The notes beneath the pieces are model-generated. The model searched no databases and was not told the DNA's origin. It saw nothing but the letters and a program-made list of their open reading frames with translations. Shown piece after piece: positions 37,159 to 45,576 of a DNA stretch of 64,000 nt (positions are counted from its first letter, which is position 1; the number at the start of each line of letters is the position of its first letter). Source of the DNA: Pimelobacter simplex (GTDB lineage: Bacteria > Actinomycetota > Actinomycetes > Propionibacteriales > Nocardioidaceae); assembly GCA_016803235.1 (NCBI GenBank), contig JADCLI010000010.1, positions 62,001 through 126,000 of the forward strand, read 5' to 3'. Position numbers and translations under genes: made by a program.

Positions 37159-38411
37159 GCCAGGACCCCACCGAGCCGAAGCAGCCCACCTTCGACGGGC
37201 CACCCCTGTCGCTGGAGGAGGAGCTCGCTGCGGCCAAGGCCGAGCCCGAGCAGGGCCCGAGCATCGAGACCGTCAACGACTCGCTCAAGGACGGCCTCAA
37301 CCGCTGCCCGAAGTGCGGCTCGACCGACGTCCGGCTGCGCGGCTCGACCGGCATGCTGGTGTGCCTGTTCTGCCGCAACGAGTGGCAGGAGGCGCGCGTC
37401 GAGGAGGAGTTCGGCCTCGGCGAGGGCATCGACCAGCTCGAGGGCACGGTCATCGCGACCGGGGCGGGTGACATCGTCGCCGACGCGGCCGACCAGCTCA
37501 CCTTCAAGTGCGAGGCGTGCGGTGCCGAGGTCGTGGTCGACACGGCCCACGCGCTCAACGCCCGCTGCCACTGGTGCCGGCACACCCTCAACGTCAACCA
37601 GCAGATCCCCAACGGCGCGGTGCCCGACGCGGTCCTGCCGTTCCGGCTGACCAAGGACGAGGCCGTCGAGAAGATCCGGGAGTTCGCCTCCAAGCGACGG
37701 CTCTTCGCCCACAAGCGGTTCAAGAAGGAGTTCGTGCCCGAGAACGTCCTCGGCGTCTACCTTCCCTACCTCGTCATCGATGCGCGGGTGGAGACGCAGT
37801 ACTGGGGCAAGGGCGAGGTGCAGACCCGGCGCTGGACCGAGAAGCAGGGCGACAACAACGTCACCTACTACGCGGCCGACGTCTACCAGGTCGCCCGGCA
37901 GGTGGCGTTCACGGTCGACGACCTGACCGTCGAGGGCTCCTCCGAGCGGGCCCAGATGGGCCCGGCCAACACCAACAACATCATCAACACGATCCTGCCG
38001 TTCGACACGAAGAACGCGGTGAAGTGGAACGCCAGCTACCTGGTCGGCTTCACCAGCGAGAAGCGCGACCTCAACGTCGAGGCGATGAAGCCCGTCCTGG
38101 CCGACCAGGCGCTGTCGATCGGGCGCTCGCAGGTCCGGGCGTCCCTGGGCAGGTTCGACCGCGGCGTGCGGTGGGAGCAGGAGAAGGTCGACGTCGCCGG
38201 CTCCCGCTGGGTGTCGATGTACCTGCCGGTGTGGCTCTACTCGTACCGCCAGGAGAGCAACGGCCTGCTCCACTACATCGCGGTCAACGCGCGCACGGGG
38301 GAGACGATGGGCAGCATCCCGGTCTCCCAGCCCAAGCTGCTCCTGGCGGCGTTCACGGTCGGCACCTTCCTCGAGGGCATCGCCGGCGCGATCCTGGTGG
38401 CGACGGCATGA
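37155..38411 (+). CDS. Double zinc-ribbon (TFIIB-type) membrane-associated protein, YdjG-like
   Basis: A 418-residue protein with two Cys4 zinc ribbons: C51-C54-C70-C73 (RCPKCG...CLFC) and C119-C122-C138-C141 (CEACG...CHWC). A long middle domain of unknown fold (TKDEAVEKIREFASKRRLFA...) and one hydrophobic C-terminal helix (PKLLLAAFTVGTFLEGIAGA) follow. This layout resembles B. subtilis YdjG, which helps bring a PspA homologue to the membrane. GTGA joins it to the SPFH gene and ATGA to the next small gene. Confidence 0.8.
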   Translation: MSQDPTEPKQPTFDGPPLSLEEELAAAKAEPEQGPSIETVNDSLKDGLNRCPKCGSTDVRLRGSTGMLVCLFCRNEWQEARVEEEFGLGEGIDQLEGTVIATGAGDIVADAADQLTFKCEACGAEVVVDTAHALNARCHWCRHTLNVNQQIPNGAVPDAVLPFRLTKDEAVEKIREFASKRRLFAHKRFKKEFVPENVLGVYLPYLVIDARVETQYWGKGEVQTRRWTEKQGDNNVTYYAADVYQVARQVAFTVDDLTVEGSSERAQMGPANTNNIINTILPFDTKNAVKWNASYLVGFTSEKRDLNVEAMKPVLADQALSIGRSQVRASLGRFDRGVRWEQEKVDVAGSRWVSMYLPVWLYSYRQESNGLLHYIAVNARTGETMGSIPVSQPKLLLAAFTVGTFLEGIAGAILVATA

Positions 38412-38692
38412 CACTCGACCTGATCACGGCCCTCGTCCCGCTCGCCTCCGACGACGGGGCGATCTGGCTGCTCGCCGCCGGTCCGGCAGGCGGCGTGGCG
38501 ACGTACTGGGCCTTCTACCGCTACTACCGCAACACCGACAAGTCCCACCAGTTCGAGCGGGACACGATCATCGAGGCGCAACCCGTCCAGGGCGGCGAGG
38601 AGAAGGTCGGGCACATCTCGCGGACCCGGGACTCCGACATCGACGGCGACAACAGCGGCAACTACCGCCAGCGGGTGCAGCGGGTCCAGTGA
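38408..38692 (+). CDS. Small membrane protein of the SPFH/zinc-ribbon operon
   Basis: A 94-residue protein with one hydrophobic segment (about 17-40, DDGAIWLLAAGPAGGVATYW) followed by a YYRNTDKSHQFERDT motif and a polar, acidic tail. No family was recognised. The start overlaps the zinc-ribbon stop (ATGA 38408-38411), so it belongs to that operon and may anchor the complex. Confidence 0.7.
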   Translation: MTLDLITALVPLASDDGAIWLLAAGPAGGVATYWAFYRYYRNTDKSHQFERDTIIEAQPVQGGEEKVGHISRTRDSDIDGDNSGNYRQRVQRVQ

Positions 38693-38724
38693 GGTGCAAT
38701 GAGGAGGTGCCGCGCCCGCCCCGG

Positions 38725-38730
38725 TAAGGT
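38725..38730 (+). promoter_or_regulatory. Leaderless -10 element, pyrH
   Basis: TAAGGT, 6 nt before GTG 38737; no Shine-Dalgarno sequence close to the start. Confidence 0.5.
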
Positions 38731-38736
38731 CGCCTC

Positions 38737-39450
38737 GTGCCCGGTTACAAGCGCGTCCTGCTGAAGCTGTCCGGTGAGGTCTTCGGTGGCGGCAAGGTCG
38801 GTGTCGACCCCGACGTCGTGCAGGCGATCGCCCGCGAGGTGAAGGCCGTCGCGGACGCGGGCGTCCAGATCGCGGTGGTCACCGGCGGTGGGAACTTCTT
38901 CCGCGGTGCCGAGCTCCAGACGCGGGGCATGGACCGGGTCCGGGCCGACTACATGGGCATGCTCGGCATCGTCATGAACTGCCTCGCCCTGCAGGACTTC
39001 CTGGAGAAGCAGGGTGTCGAGACGCGCGTGCAGACCGCGATCACGATGGGCCAGGTGGCCGAGCCCTACATCCCGCGGCGCGCGATCCGGCACATGGAGA
39101 AGGGCCGCGTGGTCATCTTCGGCGCCGGCATGGGCCTGCCGTACTTCTCGACCGACACCGTCGCCGTCCAGCGTGCGCTGGAGAGCAAGTGCGACGTCGT
39201 CCTGGTCGCCAAGAGCGGCGTCGACGGCGTCTACAGCGCCGACCCCAACGTCGACCCGACCGCGACGAAGTACGACGAGCTGACCTATGACGACGCGATC
39301 GCCCAGGGCCTGCGGATCATGGACCAGACCGCGTTCGCACTGTGCGGCGAGAACAAGCTCCCGATGATCGTCTTCGGCATGGAGCCCGAGGGCAACATCC
39401 TGCGGGTCGTGCAGGGTGAGAAGATCGGCACGCGGGTCAGCGCAGGCTGA
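38737..39450 (+). CDS. pyrH: UMP kinase
   Basis: A 237-residue UMP kinase of the amino-acid kinase fold that makes UDP from UMP and [16 protein letters not shown] (N-terminal Lys/Gly), [10 protein letters not shown], the aspartate motif [14 protein letters not shown] and the late [11 protein letters not shown] are typical. GTG 38737 fits the fold start ([14 protein letters not shown]) and the -10 hexamer. It is followed by frr, as is usual. Confidence 0.95.
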   Translation: MPGYKRVLLKLSGEVFGGGKVGVDPDVVQAIAREVKAVADAGVQIAVVTGGGNFFRGAELQTRGMDRVRADYMGMLGIVMNCLALQDFLEKQGVETRVQTAITMGQVAEPYIPRRAIRHMEKGRVVIFGAGMGLPYFSTDTVAVQRALESKCDVVLVAKSGVDGVYSADPNVDPTATKYDELTYDDAIAQGLRIMDQTAFALCGENKLPMIVFGMEPEGNILRVVQGEKIGTRVSAG

Positions 39451-39466
39451 GAAGACCCAGCAGGCG

Positions 39467-39487
39467 TGGTCTCGACAGGCTCGACCA
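39467..39487. repeat. REP-like TCGAC inverted repeat
   Basis: TGGTCTCGACAGGCTCGACC plus A, with 5-bp arms TGGTC/GACCA, between pyrH and frr. It is of the same general type as the hairpin at 13185. Short TCGAC palindromes of this kind are, from memory, frequent in high-GC Gram-positive genomes. Confidence 0.45.
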
Positions 39488-39508
39488 GCTTTAGACGAAG
39501 GAGAACCG

Positions 39509-40066
39509 GTGATCAACGACACCCTCAACGAGGCCGACCAGAAGATGGGCAAGTCGGTCGACGCGACCCGTGAGGAGTTCGCGGCGATCCGCGCCGGGCG
39601 TGCGCACCCCAGCATGTTCAGCAAGATCCTGGTCGACTACTACGGCACCCCGACGCCGCTGCAGCAGCTGGCGTCCTTCGCCTCGCCCGAGGCGCGGATC
39701 ATCATCGTGTCGCCGTACGACGTGGGCGCGCTCAACAACGTCGAGAAGGCGATCCGCGACTCCGACCTGGGCGTCAACCCGTCCAGCGACGGCAAGCAGC
39801 TGCGCTGCGTCTTCCCCGAGCTGACCGAGGAGCGCCGCAAGGAGTTCATCAAGCTCGCCAAGGAGAAGGCCGAGGGCGGCAAGGTCGCCGTGCGCCAGGT
39901 GCGCCAGAAGGCCAAGCAGAACCTCGAGAGGCTCGAGAAGGACGGCGAGGTCGGCAAGGACGACGTCACCGGTGCCGAGAAGCGTCTCGACGGGCTCACC
40001 AAGAAGCACACCGACGCTATCGACGAGCTGCTCAAGAACAAGGAGGCCGAGCTGCTCGAGGTCTGA
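39509..40066 (+). CDS. frr: Ribosome recycling factor
   Basis: A 185-residue RRF that splits post-termination ribosomes with EF-G. GRAHPSMFSKILVDYYG, VQPFDVG-like VSPYDVGALNNVEKAI and the C-terminal helix with KKHTDAIDELLKNKEAELLEV are characteristic. GTG 39509 has GAAGGAG 7 nt upstream. The length is that of the family. Confidence 0.95.
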   Translation: MINDTLNEADQKMGKSVDATREEFAAIRAGRAHPSMFSKILVDYYGTPTPLQQLASFASPEARIIIVSPYDVGALNNVEKAIRDSDLGVNPSSDGKQLRCVFPELTEERRKEFIKLAKEKAEGGKVAVRQVRQKAKQNLERLEKDGEVGKDDVTGAEKRLDGLTKKHTDAIDELLKNKEAELLEV

Positions 40067-40092
40067 GGACCTCGAACGCGCTCCCGTCCTCC

Positions 40093-40980
40093 ATGTCCTC
40101 GACGTCGACCCCGCCCTCGAACGGCGCTGCCCCGAAGAAGGACCACGGCCGCGCCGGCCGGGACCTGAAGGCGGCGATCGGTTCAGCAGTCGTGCTGCTG
40201 GGCGCGATCGCTGCCTCGCTGCTGTTCTGGAAGCCCGCGTTCATGGTGATCGTCGCGATCGCCGTGGTCGTCGCGGTGTGGGAGCTGCGCAAGGGGCTGC
40301 TGGCCAAGGACATCGACCTGCCCGAGCAGCCGCTCATGGTCGGCGGCGTCGTGATGGTCGTCGTCGCCTACCTCTGGGGCTCCGCGGCCCTGGTGACGGC
40401 GACCGCCGTCAGCGCGCTCGTGATCATGCTGTGGCTGCTGCGCCGCGGCATCGACGGCTACGTCAAGAACGCCACCGCGTCGGTGTTCGCACTGATCTAC
40501 GTGCCCTTCCTGGGCTCCTTCGTCGCGTTGATGCTCGCCGAGGGCGGCCGCGACGGCGGGGGCCTCGACGACCCGGGCGTCAAGGGCATCATCACCTTCA
40601 TCCTGGTCACGATCGCCTCCGACATCGGCGGGTACGTCGCCGGCGTGCTCTTCGGCAAGCACCCGATGGCGCCGGTCATCTCGCCCAAGAAGTCCTGGGA
40701 GGGCTTCGCCGGGTCGACCCTGGCGACCGTGGGCGCCGGCGTGGCGCTGGTGGTCTACCTGCTCGACGGCGAGTGGTGGATCGGCGTCGCCCTCGGCCTG
40801 ATCGCCGTCGTGATGGCCACCCTCGGGGACCTGTGCGAGTCGGTCATGAAGCGCGACCTCGGCATCAAGGACATGAGCCAGGTCATCCCGGGCCACGGCG
40901 GCCTGATGGACCGACTCGACTCGCTGCTCGCCACCATCGCGCCGATCTGGCTGCTGCTGCACTACGGCATCTTCACCTGA
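40093..40980 (+). CDS. cdsA: Phosphatidate cytidylyltransferase
   Basis: A 295-residue polytopic membrane enzyme that makes CDP-diacylglycerol from phosphatidate and CTP. About eight hydrophobic segments, and the family signature near the C terminus: SPKKSWEGFAGS (191-202) and DLCESVMKRDLGIKDMSQVIPGHGG, spread over 250-275. A 20-residue polar N terminus precedes the first helix. The 3' end overlaps the convergent kynU gene by 8 bp. Confidence 0.93.
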   Translation: MSSTSTPPSNGAAPKKDHGRAGRDLKAAIGSAVVLLGAIAASLLFWKPAFMVIVAIAVVVAVWELRKGLLAKDIDLPEQPLMVGGVVMVVVAYLWGSAALVTATAVSALVIMLWLLRRGIDGYVKNATASVFALIYVPFLGSFVALMLAEGGRDGGGLDDPGVKGIITFILVTIASDIGGYVAGVLFGKHPMAPVISPKKSWEGFAGSTLATVGAGVALVVYLLDGEWWIGVALGLIAVVMATLGDLCESVMKRDLGIKDMSQVIPGHGGLMDRLDSLLATIAPIWLLLHYGIFT

Positions 40981-42097
40981 TCCGCCCGAGGCCGGCCGCG
41001 GCCTCCCCGAGCACACCCATCGCGGTGGTGAGCTGCTCGTCCGAGAGGTACGGCGCCGGACCCAGCCGCAGGTGCTGTCCCCGGTGGTCCGCGTGCACGC
41101 CGCGCTCGGTGAGCGCCGCGCGCAGCTGTGCCGCGTGCGGTGTGCGCAGCGCCAGGAAGCCGCCGAACCCCTCGGCCGGGGTCTCCCGGTCGCGGGTGAG
41201 GATCGCGTCGGGCAGGTCGAGCGCGTCGAACTCGCGGGCGAGCAGCCCGCGCTGGCGCAGCGAGATCCCGCGCAGGACCGGCGGAGTCAGGCCCTGCTCG
41301 TCGAAGAAGTCGAGCACCCGGGCGGCGCGGTAGTGGCTCGTCGGGTCGTAGGTCGACCCGGCGAACCGGTCGCCGTCGTGGGCGAACCAGCCGGTGACCA
41401 CCGGCTCCATGCCGCTCGCGTGCGGCGGGACGCGCAGGAAGCAGTTGCCCTCCCCGAGCTGGAGGTACTTGTAGCCGCCGCCGAGGATCCACGCCTCGCC
41501 CAGACCGTCCGTGTCGACGGACAGGGGCACGACCCCGAGCTGGTGGTAGGCGTCGACCAGCAGCTCGGCGCCGACGCGCTCGCAGGCCTCGGCCACCGCC
41601 GCGAGCCCCGGCACGACCTGGGAGGTCTCGAACAGCACGGACGAGATGACCACGCCCGCGGTGCGGCCGTCGACCGCGTCCGCGACCCGCTGGGCCAGGG
41701 TGTCCACGGGTCCCACGGGCACCCGCAGCACCTCGACCCCGGCCTCGGCGAGTCGGTCGAGCTGACGGCGGGCCGAGTCGAACTCACCGTCGGTGGTGAC
41801 CAGCCGGGGCCGGGTGCGCAGCGGGAGCGCGGACAAGAAGCGCACCAGCAGCTCGTGGGCGCTGGCGCCGAGGGCCACCTCCGCGGTGGGGTCGCCGACG
41901 AGCATCCGCACCCCGGCCCGCAGGCGCTGCGCGCGGTCCTCGGCCCTGGCCCACTTGCGCTCGACGGCGAGCGCGGCGTCGTCGTACGCCTCGAGGACGC
42001 CCTCGCGGGCGACGTCGGGCCAGGCCTGGTGGGAGTGGCCCGTGAGCAGCAGCCGGTCGGCGACCCGGAACCGGGTGTAGTGACCGGCCAGGCTCAC
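40973..42097 (-). CDS. kynU: Kynureninase-like aminotransferase class V
   Basis: A 374-residue PLP enzyme, probably kynureninase, which cleaves kynurenine to anthranilate and alanine. Position right after tryptophan dioxygenase supports this. VLFETSQVVPGLAAV, LLVDAYHQLGVVPLS (the PLP-Asp region) and GGGYKYLQLGEGN (PLP Lys in YKYL) are visible. GTG 42097 overlaps the kynA stop (GTGA). Sequence around the Lys differs from textbook kynureninase, so a related class V enzyme remains possible. Confidence 0.72.
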   Translation of the reverse strand: MSLAGHYTRFRVADRLLLTGHSHQAWPDVAREGVLEAYDDAALAVERKWARAEDRAQRLRAGVRMLVGDPTAEVALGASAHELLVRFLSALPLRTRPRLVTTDGEFDSARRQLDRLAEAGVEVLRVPVGPVDTLAQRVADAVDGRTAGVVISSVLFETSQVVPGLAAVAEACERVGAELLVDAYHQLGVVPLSVDTDGLGEAWILGGGYKYLQLGEGNCFLRVPPHASGMEPVVTGWFAHDGDRFAGSTYDPTSHYRAARVLDFFDEQGLTPPVLRGISLRQRGLLAREFDALDLPDAILTRDRETPAEGFGGFLALRTPHAAQLRAALTERGVHADHRGQHLRLGPAPYLSDEQLTTAMGVLGEAAAGLGRIR

Positions 42098-42885
42098 ATC
42101 TCGCTCCGGATCGCCCACAGGTCGGGGAACAGGGCACGGGTCACGGTGCTCCACAGGTACGTCGCGCCGGACGACCCGCCGGTGCCGGGCTTGGCCCCGA
42201 TGGTCCGCTCGACCATCTTCACGTGCCGGTAGCGCCACTCTTGCAGGCCCTCGTCGAGGTCGACGAGGCGCTCGGCGACCTGCGCGGCGCCGCCGTCGTC
42301 GGCGTACGCCGCCAGCAGCAGCCGCTGGACCTCGGGCGACGGCTCCCACGGGGCGGTCAGGTCGCGCTCGAGCACGGCCGCGGGGACGTCGTACCCCTGG
42401 GTGACGAGATAGCGCAGGAAGGAGTCGAAGATCGACGGACGCGACATCGCCGCGGAGATCCGGGTCCGGCCGTCGCTGCCCTCGGGGTAGTGCTCGAAGA
42501 CCCGCGGGTCGCGCCGCCCGAGCGTGGCCTCGAGCTCGCGGAACTGCGCGGACTGGAAGCCGCTGGAGGCGTCGAGGCGGCCGCGGAAGCTGGTGAACTG
42601 GCGCGGGGTCATCGTCTCGAGCACGTCGACCTGGGCGACGTTGACCTTGAGGATGCTGCGGACCCGGCCGAGGGTGTGCAGTGCGCGGGGGGTGTCGCCC
42701 GCCTCGAGGCGCTGCTGGAGGCCGGTGATCTCGTGGAGCATCTGCTTGAACCAGAGCTCGTAGACCTGGTGGATCACGATGAAGAGGAGCTCGTCGTGCT
42801 CGTCCGAGCGGGGGTGCTGCGCGGAGAGGACGTCGTCGAGGGCGAGATAGCTGCTGTAGGTCAGCGACGGGTGTGGATCGGTCAC
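42094..42885 (-). CDS. kynA: Tryptophan 2,3-dioxygenase
   Basis: A 263-residue heme dioxygenase that opens the tryptophan ring to N-formylkynurenine. Family motifs: LTYSSYLALDDVLSAQHP, HDELLFIVIHQVYELWFKQ (19 residues, active-site region) and KMVERTIGAKPGTGGSSGA. GTG 42885 has a -10-like GAGAGT 6 nt upstream. It forms an operon with kynU. No kynurenine formamidase gene is adjacent. Confidence 0.92.
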   Translation of the reverse strand: MTDPHPSLTYSSYLALDDVLSAQHPRSDEHDELLFIVIHQVYELWFKQMLHEITGLQQRLEAGDTPRALHTLGRVRSILKVNVAQVDVLETMTPRQFTSFRGRLDASSGFQSAQFRELEATLGRRDPRVFEHYPEGSDGRTRISAAMSRPSIFDSFLRYLVTQGYDVPAAVLERDLTAPWEPSPEVQRLLLAAYADDGGAAQVAERLVDLDEGLQEWRYRHVKMVERTIGAKPGTGGSSGATYLWSTVTRALFPDLWAIRSEM

Positions 42886-42969
42886 CGGGCCACTCTCACA
42901 GAGCAGCCGGTCCCGCGGCCAGTACGGACCGACACATCGCCGGATGCCCGATCCTTGGTGCACGGCCGC

Positions 42970-42975
42970 TACGAT
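42970..42975 (+). promoter_or_regulatory. Leaderless -10 element, membrane protein
   Basis: TACGAT, 9 nt before ATG 42985. Confidence 0.4.
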
Positions 42976-42984
42976 CGCCCGGAC

Positions 42985-43356
42985 ATGAGTGACGCAGGTG
43001 ACGCCCGCGCGGGCGGTGAGGTGGACGCGCCCGACGAGAGGTCTCGGCGCCCCGACTGGTTCCACCGCGGGCACCCCGTCTTCTTCCCCCTCGCCGGGTT
43101 CTTCACCGGCATGGTCGCGATCATCGTCGTCCCCGGCCTGTACGCCGCGATCATCAAGTGGGTGGCCGGCTACAAGCGGGTCGAGGAGCTGTTCCCGTTC
43201 GTCCTGCTGATGTTCGTCGTGCCGATCGGGCTGCTGGTCCCGCAGCACACCCGGCGGTTCGGGCGCTACATGCTGCTCGGGATGGTGACGACCGTCCTCG
43301 TGGTGGTCGGCGTCGGCGTGGCGGTCGTCTGGTTCCTGCTCAACAAGGACGCCTGA
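42985..43356 (+). CDS. Small membrane protein of unknown function
   Basis: A 123-residue protein with about three hydrophobic helices ([56 protein letters not shown]) and a polar, acidic 30-residue N terminus. No family was recognised. ATG 42985 is preceded by a -10-like hexamer and no Shine-Dalgarno sequence. It lies between kynA and rlmN. Confidence 0.7.
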   Translation: MSDAGDARAGGEVDAPDERSRRPDWFHRGHPVFFPLAGFFTGMVAIIVVPGLYAAIIKWVAGYKRVEELFPFVLLMFVVPIGLLVPQHTRRFGRYMLLGMVTTVLVVVGVGVAVVWFLLNKDA

Positions 43357-43412
43357 GCACCGCTGTCGGGGGATTGGGCCACCGCGCTCCCGGGTGGGAG
43401 AATCGTCCGGTC

Positions 43413-44552
43413 ATGTCCGAGCAGCCCGACGCGCAGCCCCGCACCCTCCCCCTCGTCTTCACCGAGCCGCGGGGGCGCAAGAAGCCACCCCGGCACCTGG
43501 CGGACCTGACCGAGGCCGAGCGCAAGGACCTGCTGGTCGAGATGGGCCTGCCCGGCTTCCGGGCCAAGCAGCTCGGCATGCACTACTTCGGCCGGCTGGT
43601 CCACGACCCCGCCGAGATGACCGACCTGCCGGCCACCCAGCGCGCCGAGCTGGTCGGCGCCCTGCTGCCGGACCTGATGGACCCGATCCGGCAGCAGAGC
43701 GCCGACAAGGGCAAGACCGTCAAGACGCTGTGGAAGCTGTTCGACGGGTCCCTCGTCGAGTCGGTGCTCATGCGCTACAAGGACCGCGCCACGATCTGCA
43801 TCTCGAGCCAGGCCGGCTGCGGCATGGCCTGCCCGTTCTGCGCCACCGGCCAAGGTGGCCTGCAGCGCAACATGTCGACCGCCGAGATCGTCCACCAGGT
43901 CGTCGTCGGCGCCCGGGCCATGGCCAACGGTGACGTCGCCGGCGGCCCGGGGCGGCTCTCGAACGTCGTCTTCATGGGCATGGGCGAGCCGCTCGCCAAC
44001 TACAAGGCGACCCTGGGCGCCGTACGCCGCCTCACCGAGCCGGCACCGTCCGGGCTCGGCCTGTCGGCCCGCCACGTGACCGTCTCGACCGTCGGCCTGG
44101 TGCCGCGGATCAAGCAGCTCGCCGACGAGGGCATCCCCGTCACGCTGGCCTTGTCGCTGCACGCGCCCGACGACGAGCTGCGCAACGACCTGGTGCCGAT
44201 CAACACCCGCTTCTCGGTCGCCGAGACCGTCGACGCGGCGTACGAGTACTTCGAGAAGACCGGTCGCCGGGTCTCGATCGAGTACGCCCTCATGCGCGAC
44301 ATCAACGACCAGGGCTGGCGTGCCGACCTGCTGGCCGACGTGCTCTCCGGCGACGGCCGCGGCACGGGCTGGGTCCACATCAACCCGATCCCGCTCAACG
44401 AGGTCCGGGGATCGCGCTTCACCCGCTCGCGCGAGGAGGACATGGACGAGTTCGTCCGGCGCCTCGAGGCCAAGGGCATCGCGACGACCATGCGCGACAC
44501 GCGGGGCAGCGAGATCGACGCGGCCTGCGGGCAGCTCGCCGCCGCGGAGTAG
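43413..44552 (+). CDS. rlmN: 23S rRNA / tRNA methyltransferase RlmN
   Basis: A 379-residue radical SAM enzyme that methylates C2 of A2503 in 23S rRNA and A37 in tRNA. The cluster-binding CxxxCxxC is C136-C140-C143 (GCGMACPFC). [12 protein letters not shown] and the late catalytic Cys in DAACGQLAA are present. ATG 43413 has GAGAAT 9 nt upstream, a weaker leaderless-type -10. Confidence 0.95.
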   Translation: MSEQPDAQPRTLPLVFTEPRGRKKPPRHLADLTEAERKDLLVEMGLPGFRAKQLGMHYFGRLVHDPAEMTDLPATQRAELVGALLPDLMDPIRQQSADKGKTVKTLWKLFDGSLVESVLMRYKDRATICISSQAGCGMACPFCATGQGGLQRNMSTAEIVHQVVVGARAMANGDVAGGPGRLSNVVFMGMGEPLANYKATLGAVRRLTEPAPSGLGLSARHVTVSTVGLVPRIKQLADEGIPVTLALSLHAPDDELRNDLVPINTRFSVAETVDAAYEYFEKTGRRVSIEYALMRDINDQGWRADLLADVLSGDGRGTGWVHINPIPLNEVRGSRFTRSREEDMDEFVRRLEAKGIATTMRDTRGSEIDAACGQLAAAE

Positions 44553-44559
44553 GTCCCGC

Positions 44560-45360
44560 GTGCCGGCTCGGGAGCGGGTGCACGCCGCGAGCGCGGCGTG
44601 GGTCTTCGTGCCGGCCGGTGCGCCGCGGCTCGAGGCGGCGGAGTACCTCGTCGTCCGGCACCCCGACTGGAACGAGCGTCCGGTCCAGGTCGCTCGGACG
44701 TCGACCGGACGCGCCGTCCGGGAGGTCGTCGACGAGGTGCTCGCCCGGGCTTGCGGGCTGGTGGACCCGGCGGTCCCGGCCACGGCGCAGCTGGCCTGGT
44801 GGGTGCGACTCGACGCACCGGAGGGCCTGGAGCAGGAGCTGGTGGGCCGCGGCGCGGTGCTCGACGAGACGGTCGACGTACTGGCGCTGGACCTCGCCGA
44901 GGCCGACCCGACGGCGCTGGCGCCCGCGGCGGACCTCGAGCTGCGGTGGAGCGACGAGCTCGACGTGTTCGTCGACGCGGTCCGCCTGACCACCGAGGTG
45001 CTGGGCGGCACGCCCACCGACCGCCCGGTGCTCGAGGCCACCTTCCCCGGGGAGGCGGCCAAGGTGCGCGGGGGTGGCGGCGGCGCGGTGGTGGCTTACG
45101 TCGACGGCCGGCCAGTCGGGGCCGGCGGCCTCACGGTCGTCGCGGCGGACGGGCGGCTGTGGGGCGGCGCGGTGCTGCCCGAGGCGCGCGGGCACGGCGT
45201 CTACCGGGCGGTGCTCGCCGCCCGGCTGCGGTACGCCGTCGCGCACGGCGCCGACCTGGCCATCGTGAAGGGCCGGGTGCAGACGTCCGGACCGATCCTG
45301 CGCCGTGCGGGCTTCACCGCGCACGGGCAGGAGCGGTCCTGGCTGCTGCCGCTTCGCTGA
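44560..45360 (+). CDS. GNAT family N-acetyltransferase
   Basis: A 266-residue protein with a C-terminal GNAT domain (about 165-260): GAVVAYVDGRPVGAGGLTVV, then GGAVLPEARGHGVYRAVLAA (motif A, RGHGV), then VQTSGPILRRAGF. The N-terminal half resembles a second, degenerate GNAT fold. The start GTG 44560 is uncertain; GTG 44578 is the alternative. The substrate is unknown. It ends 7 bp before the MITE-like element. Confidence 0.78.
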   Translation: MPARERVHAASAAWVFVPAGAPRLEAAEYLVVRHPDWNERPVQVARTSTGRAVREVVDEVLARACGLVDPAVPATAQLAWWVRLDAPEGLEQELVGRGAVLDETVDVLALDLAEADPTALAPAADLELRWSDELDVFVDAVRLTTEVLGGTPTDRPVLEATFPGEAAKVRGGGGGAVVAYVDGRPVGAGGLTVVAADGRLWGGAVLPEARGHGVYRAVLAARLRYAVAHGADLAIVKGRVQTSGPILRRAGFTAHGQERSWLLPLR

Positions 45361-45367
45361 CCGCACA

Positions 45368-45570
45368 TGTAACTAAGTGTTACGTCGGAAATTCACTGCA
45401 ACGACGCCCGGGTAGTGACAACAGCGCCCGGGTAGCTGCGGACGGAGCACTCCCGACGTCGGCGACCGCGCTCCTCCGGGCGAACCGGTCGCCCAGACCG
45501 CCTACCTCGGTGTTGTGACACCCACCCGGGCGCTGTTGCACCGGATTTCGTGACGTAACACGTAGTTACA
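45368..45570. mobile_element. 203-bp MITE-like element with long terminal inverted repeats
   Basis: The ends match as inverted repeats of about 46 bp: 45368-45413 against 45524-45570, with roughly eight mismatches and one 1-bp gap. Each end also carries a GTAAC-N5-GTTAC palindrome. Inside, a 17-bp direct repeat CAACGACGCCCGGGTAG / CAACAGCGCCCGGGTAG lies at 45399 and 45419, and its core returns inverted at 45524-45540. It lies between two convergent genes and codes for nothing. No clear target-site duplication was found. A very long terminator-like hairpin is the alternative. Confidence 0.65.
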
Positions 45571-45576
45571 AGCAGG

